From: CAZIKB01 sp964539665
GTDB lineage: Bacteria > Zhuqueibacterota > Zhuqueibacteria > Oceanimicrobiales > Oceanimicrobiaceae
Assembly: GCA_964539665.1 (NCBI GenBank)
Contig: CAZIKB010000066.1
Span: 1 to 35,738 of the forward strand
DNA length: 35,738 nt
Reading direction: 5' to 3'
Below the pieces are notes generated by a model that was given only the letters and a program-made list of their open reading frames with translations, ran no database searches and was not told the origin of the DNA. Numbering within the stretch: position 1 is the first letter of the stretch; every line of letters begins with the position of its first letter. This document shows positions 7,126 to 16,012 of this stretch, piece by piece. Both the position numbers and the translations under genes were made by a program.

Positions 7126-9218
7126 ATTTCTTTTGTTCTTTGCTGGGTCATAAACGACGCTAATCCAAAAAGTCCAAGGCAGGCAATGAATATCGCCAGG
7201 AATGTAAAATATTTGAAGAGAGTTTCCAATTTGAGATCGGTTTTGTACAATTTATCAAATTCCTGGTCATAAAAATAGTACTCAAACGGGAATCCCGGAT
7301 TGGTCGCAAGCCATTTGTTTTCGAGGAAATTAATGGTGTCCCGCATATTCTCGGGTCTGATTTTAATCGAAATATATTGGAACATTCCTGGCAGAACATT
7401 TATCGCCATGGGCGCTGTTTTACGGCGCAGTGACCTGTAGTTAAAATCCTTTACCACACCAATCACTCTACCTGAGCTGCTGCCAAATATTTTCCCAATG
7501 GCTTCTTCATTACTCCAGCCTATTTCGTTAACAGCGGATTCATTCAGAATCCAGGCCTTTTTAAGATCGCCTGGGTAATTTCTATTGAAGTTGCGGCCGG
7601 CGATAATTTCCATGCCAAACAGATCGAGCAGGTTGTAATCGCCGGACATACGGAAAAACGAGTGCTCGTCGGTTTCATTCCGTCCCTCAAAAAATGTCCC
7701 TTCTCGCCATCGTTCTACACTCGGGGTAAAGGACGTGGCCGTGGCGCCAATTATATTTGGATAACTCAAAATTTCATTTCTGAAGGTCTCATAATTACCC
7801 TTTGTTTCCGGGCTGTAAATAGGAACATTAACGATATTTTCTCTATCATAACCCAATTTCTTATTTCTGACATACTGCATTTGGTTATTTATAATGAACG
7901 AACCAGCAATTAATCCTATTGAAACCGTAAACTGAAAAATAACCAGAATATTTCTAAGTGTTAGCCCTTTTGTTGTGGAATGTAATTTCCCTTGCAGCAT
8001 CTTTACCGGTTGAAATGAGGAAATGAAAATGGCGGGATAGCTGCCTGAAAGCAGGCCCACTACTACTGTCATTAACAGGAGTCCGCCGAACAGGACAAAA
8101 TTCTGAGAATACTCTAAACCTAAGGATTTATCTGTGATTTGGTTGAACTGTGGAATGACAAGCTCCACTAATAAAATAGCAACAGGAAGTGCAATAATTG
8201 AAGATATCAATGCTTCACCGAGAAACTGGAATAATAAATGTTTTTTATAAGCCCCAAGCACTTTTCTCATGCCGACTTCTTTGGCGCGGAGCCCGGAGTT
8301 TGCGGTATAGAGATTCATAAAATTGATGCAGGCTATCAGGAGAATCACAACCGCGATGGCTGAATAAAGATAAATATTTGTGATATCACCACGATGATGT
8401 CTATCCCTGGCGATCTTCGAACGTAGGTAAATATCCGTCAGTGGCTGCAAATAAACACTGATGTCAGGATTATTCGTTAATTCTGCCAGGAATGCTGCAC
8501 TCTTTGTTTCGAAGTCTGCAGGTTTCACATTCTCCTGAAGTAAGATATATGTGTAATAATTGTGCATACCCCAGGAATGCATAATTTTTCTCTGGTGAAT
8601 ATAGTCCATGTGTTCAAAGGGCGCTACAAAGTCGAACACAAAATGTGAATTGTGAGGAACATCTTCCATGACTCCGGTAACGGTAAAATCAATATTGCCA
8701 TCATAATTGATGACCTTTCCAATTGGATCCTCGCTACCAAAATATTTTTCAACCTTTGATTTTGTAATGACTAAATCGGTGGGATTAACAAGCACCGTTT
8801 CAGGATTACCTCTTAATAACTTGAAATCAAAAACCTTAAACAGGGCAGGATCGACGAGATAAAACCGGTCTTCATAAAAGCTTTTATCTTTATACGAGAT
8901 TAATGTTTTTTCCTTGAAACCAAAAGGATCAAACCTGACATAATTCTCTATCTCAGGAAATTCAGCCTTTAAAGTTGGCCCTAAAAGCGCTGGTGTCCCA
9001 ATCCAGCCTGGAATGACGTCCCCGCTGGAAGAGCCAGTAAACCTGTAAATTCTATCCGCATTTTGATGATAACGGTCATAACTCAGCTCATCCTGGATGT
9101 ACGAGCCTATTAATATTACACTTGCCATTCCTACAGCCAGACCGGAAATGTTAATGAAGGAATAGATTTTGTGTTTGACCAGGTTTCTAAATGCGATTTT
9201 GAAGTAGTTTTTAAGCAT
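6846..9218 (-). CDS. FtsX/MacB-type ABC transporter permease, paralogue 1
   Basis: 790 aa starting at ATG 9218, chosen because GGAGGG lies 5 nt upstream; the longer frame to 9257 has no such site. Architecture: N-terminal amphipathic LKNYFKIAFRNL segment and TM1 (about residues 20-42); a MacB-like periplasmic domain (about 45-280); a first FtsX block of three to four TMs (about 285-415); a further TM near 430-450; a second periplasmic region; and a C-terminal FtsX block beginning at about residue 670, with TKEIGIRKVLGAS before its helices. Such two-FtsX permeases need a separate MacB/LolD-type ATPase, which is not encoded here. Its last ~95 codons are duplicated as a pseudogene at 5065-5332. 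Substrate unknown; export of peptides, lipids or antibiotics is typical of relatives. Confidence 0.88.
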   Translation of the reverse strand: MLKNYFKIAFRNLVKHKIYSFINISGLAVGMASVILIGSYIQDELSYDRYHQNADRIYRFTGSSSGDVIPGWIGTPALLGPTLKAEFPEIENYVRFDPFGFKEKTLISYKDKSFYEDRFYLVDPALFKVFDFKLLRGNPETVLVNPTDLVITKSKVEKYFGSEDPIGKVINYDGNIDFTVTGVMEDVPHNSHFVFDFVAPFEHMDYIHQRKIMHSWGMHNYYTYILLQENVKPADFETKSAAFLAELTNNPDISVYLQPLTDIYLRSKIARDRHHRGDITNIYLYSAIAVVILLIACINFMNLYTANSGLRAKEVGMRKVLGAYKKHLLFQFLGEALISSIIALPVAILLVELVIPQFNQITDKSLGLEYSQNFVLFGGLLLMTVVVGLLSGSYPAIFISSFQPVKMLQGKLHSTTKGLTLRNILVIFQFTVSIGLIAGSFIINNQMQYVRNKKLGYDRENIVNVPIYSPETKGNYETFRNEILSYPNIIGATATSFTPSVERWREGTFFEGRNETDEHSFFRMSGDYNLLDLFGMEIIAGRNFNRNYPGDLKKAWILNESAVNEIGWSNEEAIGKIFGSSSGRVIGVVKDFNYRSLRRKTAPMAINVLPGMFQYISIKIRPENMRDTINFLENKWLATNPGFPFEYYFYDQEFDKLYKTDLKLETLFKYFTFLAIFIACLGLFGLASFMTQQRTKEIGIRKVLGASVSGIVVLLSKEFTKWVLLANILAWPIAWIAMNSWLQNFAYRIDVGWMTFLLAGLSALLVAFLTVSFQAIKAAVANPINSLRHE

Positions 9219-9528
9219 GGGAACCCTCCATTCAAATGTAATGATAATCTTCTGCAAAATGCACTTATTTGTTATTCTGAGGAACCCTTCGACATGGCTC
9301 AGGATAAACTCCGTGACGAAGAATCTGTAACCACAAAATTGTCGGATTTACAAAATGTTAGTAGTAGCAGATTTTTTGCTCCCTAAGGTCGCTCAGAATG
9401 ACCTTCATGTATATTTTGCAGAAGTCTGATGTCATAAGCAAATTCAAATTTACACACATAATCAATATACGATATTTGACATCGTAATTGCTTAGATCGT
9501 TTGCATCGAATTGGTGCGGTTGCGTAAT
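9219..9528. other. Intergenic region with a dispersed-repeat-like segment
   Basis: There is no gene in these 310 bp. Positions 9274-9399 begin and end with a perfect 8-bp inverted repeat, ATTCTGAG (9274-9281) and CTCAGAAT (9392-9399). Between them is a segment that reads like the short intergenic repeats common in FCB-group genomes. The open frame crossing it on the plus strand is antisense to the permease start and is not believed. No promoter stands out. Confidence 0.4.
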
Positions 9529-11892
9529 TCACTCATACCGTAACGCCTTCACTGGATTAGCGGTAGCAGCGCGGATCGCTTGAAGACTCACCGTCAGCAA
9601 TCCAATCACCAACGCAATCCATCCTGCCAGCACAAACGTCCACCAGCCGATATCGATATGATAGGTAAAATTTTGCAGCCATTTGTTCATGGCAAACCAG
9701 GCTATTGGAAAGGCAATAATATTCGCTATAAGAATCCATTTTACAAAGCTATTTGATAACAGAGCTACAATCCCTGAAATTGATGCGCCAAGCACTCGGC
9801 GGATGCCAATCTCCTTTGTACGCTGCTCGGCAGTGAATGCGGCCAGACCAAATAACCCGAGACAGGATATGAATATGGAAATTAAAGAAAAATATCCAAC
9901 TATCTTCCCCCTTCGAAGTTCAGCAGAGTAAAGCCTGTCAAGCTGCTCATCAAGAAAATGGTATTCTAAAACATAGTCAGGAACTAATCTTGCTAAAACA
10001 TCTTTGATATAATTCAAAGTCGTGGCGACATTTTCGGGTTTTACTCTTATCCCCAAACACCGAAGCTGTCCTGGATAAAGTACAAATGCAATGGGGCCAA
10101 TTTCCGAATGGAGAGACGTGAAATGAAAATCTTTGACCACACCGATAATTCTCTGGTTGCTGCCGAACAGATTAAACGTTTTTCCAATCGGCGAATCAAT
10201 GTTCATGGCTTTTACAGCCGCTTCGTTTACTATTATTGCATCAGTCGAATCGGTTCCATATTCCCTGGAATAGTATCTTCCCTGAGCCATTTTCATTCCA
10301 TAAGTGTCTAGATAATTATAGCCAACCTCTAATAACCCAATTGAAAACGTTTCCCTTTCCCCCCGACCTTGCCAATCCTGAATTCCCTGGCTCCAGGCAG
10401 TAAAATTTAATTCTAACTGCTGAAATCCGGAAGCTCCAACATTTACAATATTCGGATTTTTTAGCATTTCATTTCTTATTGCGTCATTTTGAAATCCAGG
10501 CGTCAGGGTGTAAATCAAGTTTTCTTTATTAAAACCTAAATCCTTAGATAAAATATAATCCATTTGGTTTGAAACTACCAGGGTTGCTACTATTATGAAG
10601 ATTGAAAGTGAAAATTGAAATACAACCAGAATTTTTCTAAAAAGGCTCCCTTGTCCGCCTGATATTAAGCTTCCTTTTAAAATTTCGGCTGGTTTAAAGG
10701 AAGAGACATAAAGTGCGGGATAGCTGCCGGATACTATTCCAGTAAAAATGACAATAATCAGTGCGCAAGCAATAAATGCGGGATCAAAATAGTCTAACGC
10801 TATGTTTTTGCCGGTAAGATTATTAAATGGCTGTCGAGACAGTTCAATAAGGATAAGCGCAATGGGCAACGCTGCAAAAGCAATCAAAAGTGATTCTCCG
10901 AAATATTGTGACATTATTTGTACTTTTCCAGCGCCTGCTACTTTTCGCAAACCTACTTCTTTGGCTCGTTTAGCGGAGCGAGCGGTTGCAAGGTTCATGA
11001 AATTTATACAGGCAATCAGCAGTATAAAAAGTGCGATTATTATGAAAATATTTATATAGTCAATATTACCTCTTGGACCACCTAAATCGTACTTAACATC
11101 TGGATTAAGATAAACCTGTGATAAAGTTTGAAGTTTAAGCTTTTGGGGTGTTCCCTGTTTATGGCGATTATAACAATCAGTTATTTTTTGATTCACAGCA
11201 GGAATTGAGCTGTTTTTTTGAACTAACACATAAGCTGCAAATGAATGATTGGTCCAGGCCTCCCCAAAATCTGGTCGATACCACTCTTTAAGTAGGTTAA
11301 ATGAAAATAGAAAATCAAATTGTAAGTGCGAGTTTTTTGGAATATTTTGAGTCACACCTGTTACGTGGAAAGTTTCCTTGGCACCAAACCTGTTGTTGAT
11401 ATGAAGCATTTTCCCTACAGGCTCCTCCTCACCGAATAGTTTATTTGCTAATGTTTCTGTGAGGACGACGGAATGTGGCTCTGAAAGTGCGGTTTGTGGA
11501 TTACCTTCAATTAACGGGAATGAAAAAACCTCAAAAATCGAAGGATCAGCGTAAAGGCTTCTTTCACGAACATTCTTGTCACCATAATAAATTTGCCAAT
11601 TTCCGCCTACCCACATTCTGACATAATTTTTTATTTCTGGAATTTCGTCTTTAAGAGCCGGTGCGAGAGCTCCACAGGTGCCACTACTTAGACCGCTTTC
11701 ATAATCGAAAATAACTCTGTGGATTTCATTTTTATTTTCATGAAATTGATCAAAACTAAGTTCGTCCTGTACCCACAAAAGGATAAGAATGGTGCAGGCC
11801 ATGCCTGTGGCAAGGCCGGCGATATTGATAACAGAATAGGCTTTTTGTCTGAGCAAATTCCTGGTGGCGATTATTATATAGTTTTTAAACAT
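9529..11892 (-). CDS. FtsX/MacB-type ABC transporter permease, paralogue 2
   Basis: 787 aa from ATG 11892, preceded by AAGGAA. It has the same plan as its neighbours: N-terminal TM near residues 20-42 after KNYIIIATRNLLRQK, a MacB-like periplasmic domain, a central FtsX helix cluster (about 280-415, including ACINFMNLATARSAKRAKEV), a second periplasmic part, and a C-terminal FtsX block from about residue 665 with TKEIGIRRVLGAS. It ends NPVKALRYE, the shared C-terminal signature of the three copies. Sequence divergence from paralogue 1 is clear throughout, so this is an old duplication, unlike the recent 470-bp repeat. It is spaced 310 bp before paralogue 1 and 141 bp after paralogue 3. No ATPase is adjacent. 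The substrate cannot be inferred. Confidence 0.88.
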   Translation of the reverse strand: MFKNYIIIATRNLLRQKAYSVINIAGLATGMACTILILLWVQDELSFDQFHENKNEIHRVIFDYESGLSSGTCGALAPALKDEIPEIKNYVRMWVGGNWQIYYGDKNVRERSLYADPSIFEVFSFPLIEGNPQTALSEPHSVVLTETLANKLFGEEEPVGKMLHINNRFGAKETFHVTGVTQNIPKNSHLQFDFLFSFNLLKEWYRPDFGEAWTNHSFAAYVLVQKNSSIPAVNQKITDCYNRHKQGTPQKLKLQTLSQVYLNPDVKYDLGGPRGNIDYINIFIIIALFILLIACINFMNLATARSAKRAKEVGLRKVAGAGKVQIMSQYFGESLLIAFAALPIALILIELSRQPFNNLTGKNIALDYFDPAFIACALIIVIFTGIVSGSYPALYVSSFKPAEILKGSLISGGQGSLFRKILVVFQFSLSIFIIVATLVVSNQMDYILSKDLGFNKENLIYTLTPGFQNDAIRNEMLKNPNIVNVGASGFQQLELNFTAWSQGIQDWQGRGERETFSIGLLEVGYNYLDTYGMKMAQGRYYSREYGTDSTDAIIVNEAAVKAMNIDSPIGKTFNLFGSNQRIIGVVKDFHFTSLHSEIGPIAFVLYPGQLRCLGIRVKPENVATTLNYIKDVLARLVPDYVLEYHFLDEQLDRLYSAELRRGKIVGYFSLISIFISCLGLFGLAAFTAEQRTKEIGIRRVLGASISGIVALLSNSFVKWILIANIIAFPIAWFAMNKWLQNFTYHIDIGWWTFVLAGWIALVIGLLTVSLQAIRAATANPVKALRYE

Positions 11893-12033
11893 GATTCCTT
11901 AATAATTTTAGAATTCAAAATTCGGATTGGGAAAATATTCCGAAATCTGGAATCCAAATCTGCAATCGAATTCACTCATACAGCAACGAGATATTGTGTC
12001 CCCCAAACAGCTCGGGATCGCCACTTTATGATT

Positions 12034-14424
12034 CTATTCGTATTTAAGCGCTTTAATTGGATTGGCAGTCGCCGCTTTAATTGACTGATAGCTCACAGTA
12101 AGCAGAGCAATAAAGAGAGCGATCAGGGCGGACACCGCAAACATCCACATTTCGAGATTCACCTGATGGGCAAAACTCTGCAGCCATTTGTGCATAGCGA
12201 AATAGGCAATTGGCCAGGCAATGATGTTGGCAACAAGTACCCAGACAGTAAATTCCTTCGAAAATAAAAATACAACTTCTGTAACTGAAGCGCCTAATAC
12301 CTTGCGGATGCCAATTTCTTTTGTACGCAGCTCAGACATAAATGAAGCCAATCCAAACAAACCAAGACAGGCAATGAAAATGCCCATCATTGTTAGAAGT
12401 GTGAATAATTTACCCATTTGCTCCTCAGATTTGTACATCTGGTTAAAAAAGTCATCCATAAAAAAGTACTCAAAAGGTTTACCCGGAAAAAGCTCCTGCC
12501 AATTTCTTTCAACGGATTTGATGGTTGCGTCAAAATTTTCAATATTTACAGATAGACTGATATGTCCAAACATAGTAGGATCATATTCTATAATGAGCGG
12601 CTCAACAGAATATTGCACACTTCGATAATGAAAATCATTCACTACCCCGATTATCTCTTTCTTTGCGTTTCTTAAACCTGTCTCTATTTGTTTGCCTATC
12701 GCTTCTGCTGCCGAAGTCCAGCCAAAGGCTTTCACTGCAGCCTCATTAATAATACAAGCCTCAAATATATCGTTCCTATTTTCCCTTATAAAATTTCTGC
12801 CGGAAATTAATTCAATATTAAACTCGGGGATAAAATCACTATCACAGAAATTATAATACATCATCTGGCTTTTAGGATCATCTTCTCCAATCAGGCTGGT
12901 ATTTAAACTTCCAGCTCCCTGACCAGGTACATTTGAAGAAATGGCAGCTCCGGTCACTGCAGGATTTTTCATGAACTCATTCTTAATAGATTTATAATTG
13001 TCTGCCATTGTAACTCTGCCTCGTACTGGTATTATGAGTTTCTGATCTTTATTAAGACCCAGATCCTTGTTTTTCATATAATCTACCTGATGAAATACAA
13101 TGATTGTGCAAACGATTAGAATAATGGAGATGGCAAATTGTCCAACGACCATTATTTTACGCATGACAGATCCCGTGGAACCGGCGCTTAAAATTCCTTT
13201 AATCACCAAGATGGGTCTATAAGCTGAAAGTACAAAAGCAGGATAGCTGCCGGCCGTGAAACCGACAAACAGAACAAGAAAGCACATTCCTGAAAAGACA
13301 GATGGTTGAAAAAGTTTACTCAATTGCAGCTCAATGCCAGTTAAATTATGAACAAACGAACTTGCTAATTCAACAATAACCAGAGCCGCAACAAATGCAG
13401 CAACTGTCATGAGCAAGGATTCACCGAAAAACTGTTTGATGAGCTGGGTTTGTTCAGCGCCAACGACTTTGCGCATTCCAACCTCTTTTGCTCTGTTTGC
13501 TGCTCTGGCAGTCGTAAGATTCATGAAATTCAGGCAGGCAACGAGTAATACTATAATTCCCACCGCTGAAAAAATATAAAGATAAACAGGATTACTGGCC
13601 ACGAGTTCATATTCTAAGTTCGAGCTCAGATAAATATCAGTAATTGGCTGCAAAAATTGCTGATAAGTTTTGCCTTCCGCTCTAATATCGCCTTCAAGAT
13701 AATTATCAGCAAAATGGCGAATCTGGTTGTCAAAAGCATTTGCATCGACATTGGCTGTAAGTTTGATATATGTGTACATTCCCGGCCAGGTCCAATCAGT
13801 CATCCACGGTGGATTACGCAGGTCTTGCATTGAAAGAAAAATATCAAAAGGCATAGTTGTATTTTGGGGAGAATCAGCAATTACACCACTGATGACATAA
13901 TCACGATCGTTGACGTTCAGGGTTTTACCAATTGGCTCATCATTACCAAAATATTTGGCAGCCAGGCGCTCAGGAATAACCAGCGATTGCGGTTGGCTGA
14001 GTGAGTTTTCTGGATTGCCATGAATAAAGGGGATGGTTAAAATGTTGAATATGTCCTGATCAGCATACACAAAACCGTCTTCGTAAAATATTTTATCGCC
14101 GTGTTTAACAATTCTTTTACTATGATAATAAAAGACTCGTGCAGCATATTCTACCTGCGGAAAATCCTCTTGCAAAGCTGGACCGACTGGAGGAACATTC
14201 ATCGCATATTTTGTACTGCCGGAATTGCTGTCAATTTCCAGCGCCACCCGAAAAATACGGTCAACATCCTGGTGATAGGTATCGTAACTACATTCATTTA
14301 AAACATACAGTAAGATTACAATAAAACAGGCCATACCGATGGCGAGCCCAGCGATGTTGATGAAGGAATACCCTTTGTGTTTTTTGATGTTTCGCCAGGC
14401 GACTTTTAAGTAATTTTTAAGCAC
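12034..14424 (-). CDS. FtsX/MacB-type ABC transporter permease, paralogue 3
   Basis: 796 aa starting at GTG 14424; AGGAG six nucleotides upstream supports this start. Domain order matches the other two: LKNYLKVAWRNI amphipathic start, TM1 at about 20-42, MacB-like periplasmic domain to about 275, central FtsX TMs with ACLNFMNLTTARAANRAKEV near 290-310, a second periplasmic stretch, and a C-terminal FtsX block with TKEIGIRKVLGAS. It ends NPIKALKYE. It is the first gene in transcription order of the three-permease array. The 141 bp before paralogue 2 hold no gene, although a short CACTCATAC sequence there resembles the C-terminal coding end of the family and may be a vestige. No partner ATPase or membrane-fusion protein is present in the window. 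Confidence 0.88.
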   Translation of the reverse strand: MLKNYLKVAWRNIKKHKGYSFINIAGLAIGMACFIVILLYVLNECSYDTYHQDVDRIFRVALEIDSNSGSTKYAMNVPPVGPALQEDFPQVEYAARVFYYHSKRIVKHGDKIFYEDGFVYADQDIFNILTIPFIHGNPENSLSQPQSLVIPERLAAKYFGNDEPIGKTLNVNDRDYVISGVIADSPQNTTMPFDIFLSMQDLRNPPWMTDWTWPGMYTYIKLTANVDANAFDNQIRHFADNYLEGDIRAEGKTYQQFLQPITDIYLSSNLEYELVASNPVYLYIFSAVGIIVLLVACLNFMNLTTARAANRAKEVGMRKVVGAEQTQLIKQFFGESLLMTVAAFVAALVIVELASSFVHNLTGIELQLSKLFQPSVFSGMCFLVLFVGFTAGSYPAFVLSAYRPILVIKGILSAGSTGSVMRKIMVVGQFAISIILIVCTIIVFHQVDYMKNKDLGLNKDQKLIIPVRGRVTMADNYKSIKNEFMKNPAVTGAAISSNVPGQGAGSLNTSLIGEDDPKSQMMYYNFCDSDFIPEFNIELISGRNFIRENRNDIFEACIINEAAVKAFGWTSAAEAIGKQIETGLRNAKKEIIGVVNDFHYRSVQYSVEPLIIEYDPTMFGHISLSVNIENFDATIKSVERNWQELFPGKPFEYFFMDDFFNQMYKSEEQMGKLFTLLTMMGIFIACLGLFGLASFMSELRTKEIGIRKVLGASVTEVVFLFSKEFTVWVLVANIIAWPIAYFAMHKWLQSFAHQVNLEMWMFAVSALIALFIALLTVSYQSIKAATANPIKALKYE

Positions 14425-14715
14425 GCTTTTCTCCTAATATTTAAAGCAGGCAGATTTCAGTTAGCTGTAAGAATACTATAATTAACAATATCCAAATGCC
14501 TACTTGAATGGTCGGTACTTTATGTTGAGATGTTATTTATATTCCAACAACCATGCCAGCTTTGATTATTAATGAATTAGGCATATTCAAATGGAAGCAA
14601 TATATGGTAAATTATCCGCTGGCATTACACCTGATGTCCGTCAGCGTACAGTGGTCATTAAAATATGTGTTTGATAAGCCTGCTCAATATTAGTTGACTT
14701 TTAGGTAATTTTATT
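14425..14715. other. Divergent intergenic region, no gene seen
   Basis: This stretch lies between the minus-strand permease array and the plus-strand CreD unit. Only very short frames are present on either strand, and none has a convincing ribosome-binding site. It should contain the promoter of the permease array, but I see no clear -35/-10 pair for it. The promoter for the rightward unit lies just beyond, at 14725-14753. Confidence 0.4.
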
Positions 14716-14734
14716 AACTTTGTGTTGCAAAGTT
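14716..14734. promoter_or_regulatory. Palindromic operator candidate for the CreD-region winged-helix regulator
   Basis: AACTTTGTGTTGCAAAGTT contains a perfect 7-bp inverted repeat (AACTTTG / CAAAGTT) around a 5-bp centre. It overlaps the -35 element TTGCAA of the promoter that reads toward 14840. A closely similar site, ACTCTGTATTGCAAAGT, is found at 15929-15945 upstream of creD. Two copies before two transcription starts in one unit that encodes a DNA-binding protein suggest autoregulation. Binding is inferred. Confidence 0.55.
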
Positions 14735-14753
14735 CTCTTTTATTTATTATATT
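14725..14753 (+). promoter_or_regulatory. Sigma-70-like promoter for the six-TM/winged-helix genes
   Basis: A -35-like TTGCAA (14725-14730) is separated by exactly 17 bp from a -10-like TATATT (14748-14753). The 7-bp inverted repeat at 14716-14734 covers the -35, a standard position for repression. The first start codon is about 87 bp downstream. The organism's true promoter consensus is unknown. Confidence 0.45.
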
Positions 14754-14839
14754 TTGCAATCTAAAGTAAAGTTGAGGTAAATTTACGTTTTTATTTTTTA
14801 CTACTTATTTAACAGGCGTTGTCTGACTATAGGATCGAT

Positions 14840-15493
14840 ATGCACATCCACGAAGCAATAAATCAAGTTCGGGAATTGCAAAGAAAAATATTAGAAAAGC
14901 AGCGCTTCAAAGGTTACTCTGGTCGGGCACGGGCCATATCTGGAACGGTGGCAATATTAATTGCAGCTATCATGACATATTCGAGTTATCCTAAAATTAT
15001 CATAGCTCATATTTATGGTTGGGGTGTTGTTTTTTTAATCGGCTTTATATTAAATTATGGCGCCCTGATACACTGGTTTCTTTTTGATTCGGACGTAAAG
15101 AGAAATATCCGCAAACTCAGACCAACAATTGATGCCGTACCAGCGCTTTTTATTGGAGCCGTTTTAACACTGGTCTTAATCAATGTCGCACAAGTGAATC
15201 TATTATTTGGCGTATGGATGTGTCTATATGGATTAGCCTCTCTGGCTACTCGCCAGGTGTTGCCAAAATTTTATTGGACAATTGGTGTATTCTATATTTC
15301 ATGCGGCACAATTTATCTACTCATTCCTGACACATCTTTTTTAAATCCCTGGCCAATGGGGATTGTATTTTTTATCGGCGAATGGGCAGGCGGGATTATT
15401 TTACATTTTGATGAAAAGTTACATTTTTCATTAAGACACTTTTTACACAATCTTGTTACTTCAAAGGATAATAGTTATGTCCCAAAAAAATGA
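14840..15493 (+). CDS. Six-TM hypothetical membrane protein next to a winged-helix regulator
   Basis: 217 aa from ATG 14840, supported by AGGA at 14831-14834. An upstream TTG at 14819 has its AGG too close, so I prefer the ATG. A short basic amphipathic N-terminus (about residues 1-35) precedes six hydrophobic helices spread evenly over the rest, including segments at roughly 36-52, 57-82, 96-118, 122-142, 145-163 and 170-190. No family motif or charged transport residues are recognised. Its 3' end overlaps the regulator gene by 17 nt, so the pair is translated together. This pairing suggests the membrane protein is either the sensor or the main target of the regulator. Transcription probably begins at the promoter at 14725-14753. 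Confidence 0.7.
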   Translation: MHIHEAINQVRELQRKILEKQRFKGYSGRARAISGTVAILIAAIMTYSSYPKIIIAHIYGWGVVFLIGFILNYGALIHWFLFDSDVKRNIRKLRPTIDAVPALFIGAVLTLVLINVAQVNLLFGVWMCLYGLASLATRQVLPKFYWTIGVFYISCGTIYLLIPDTSFLNPWPMGIVFFIGEWAGGIILHFDEKLHFSLRHFLHNLVTSKDNSYVPKK

Positions 15494-15857
15494 GAATATA
15501 TATGCAGGTTTAAAGAGGCTTTTTCACGAACCAAGTCGATTAGCAATCATATCAGCTTTGTGCAAAGAAGCCGATGGTTTAACTTTTAACGAACTCAAGG
15601 ATGAATGTGATCTAACATTCGGGAACCTAAGCAGTCACTTGAAGGCTCTGCAAGACGCTGGCGTCATCGAAATAAAAAAGTATTTTATTGGAAATAAACC
15701 CTGTACAAAAATCTCCATCACGGATACAGGTCGCGAACAATTCATAAATTATCTGAAAGTCCTGGAGGAGGTTCTGATAAAGGCGGCTGGAGCTGTTTCA
15801 TCTTGTGAAGAAAAAATTGTTATGCCATTCTTTTCAGTAAAACCGATTCAGGCGTGA
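15477..15857 (+). CDS. Winged-helix DNA-binding transcriptional regulator (ArsR/MarR-like)
   Basis: 126 aa from ATG 15477; AAAGGA at 15463-15468 favours it over an upstream in-frame start at 15453. Residues about 10-85 form a winged helix: a LFHEPSRLAIISALC helix, the GLTFNELKDECDLTFGNLSSHLKALQDAGVIE region as helix-turn-helix with recognition helix NLSSHLKALQ, and a wing KKYFIGNKPCTKISITDTG. This is the compact "winged helix DNA-binding domain" subgroup often found beside CreD in Bacteroidetes-like genomes. A C-terminal helix could dimerise. There is no metal-binding Cys cluster of classical ArsR proteins. The 17-nt overlap with the upstream membrane-protein gene and two similar palindromes point to local autoregulation, probably extending to creD. 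Confidence 0.85.
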   Translation: MSQKNENIYAGLKRLFHEPSRLAIISALCKEADGLTFNELKDECDLTFGNLSSHLKALQDAGVIEIKKYFIGNKPCTKISITDTGREQFINYLKVLEEVLIKAAGAVSSCEEKIVMPFFSVKPIQA

Positions 15858-15928
15858 CAATAAAAATTTAAATAGAGGCTATTCGAGTCTATACATGAAA
15901 ATTTAGATTCGTTTTTTTATGTCCTGGT

Positions 15929-15946
15929 ACTCTGTATTGCAAAGTT
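15929..15946. promoter_or_regulatory. Second copy of the winged-helix operator motif, upstream of creD
   Basis: ACTCTGTATTGCAAAGTT matches the site at 14716-14734 at nearly every position: the right half TTGCAAAGTT is identical, and the left half ACTCTG differs from ACTTTG by one base. It lies 66 bp before the creD start codon. A -10 element is not obvious here. The conserved spacing and sequence make shared regulation likely. Confidence 0.5.
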
Positions 15947-16012
15947 GTCTACAATGCCAAATTAACAGCAAATAACTATATTCACTAATAATAATTAAAG
16001 GAGACCTCTAAA

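Noticed and set aside
9171..9386. 71-codon plus-strand open frame
   Set aside because: It starts antisense to the permease start and runs through a repeat-like intergenic segment.
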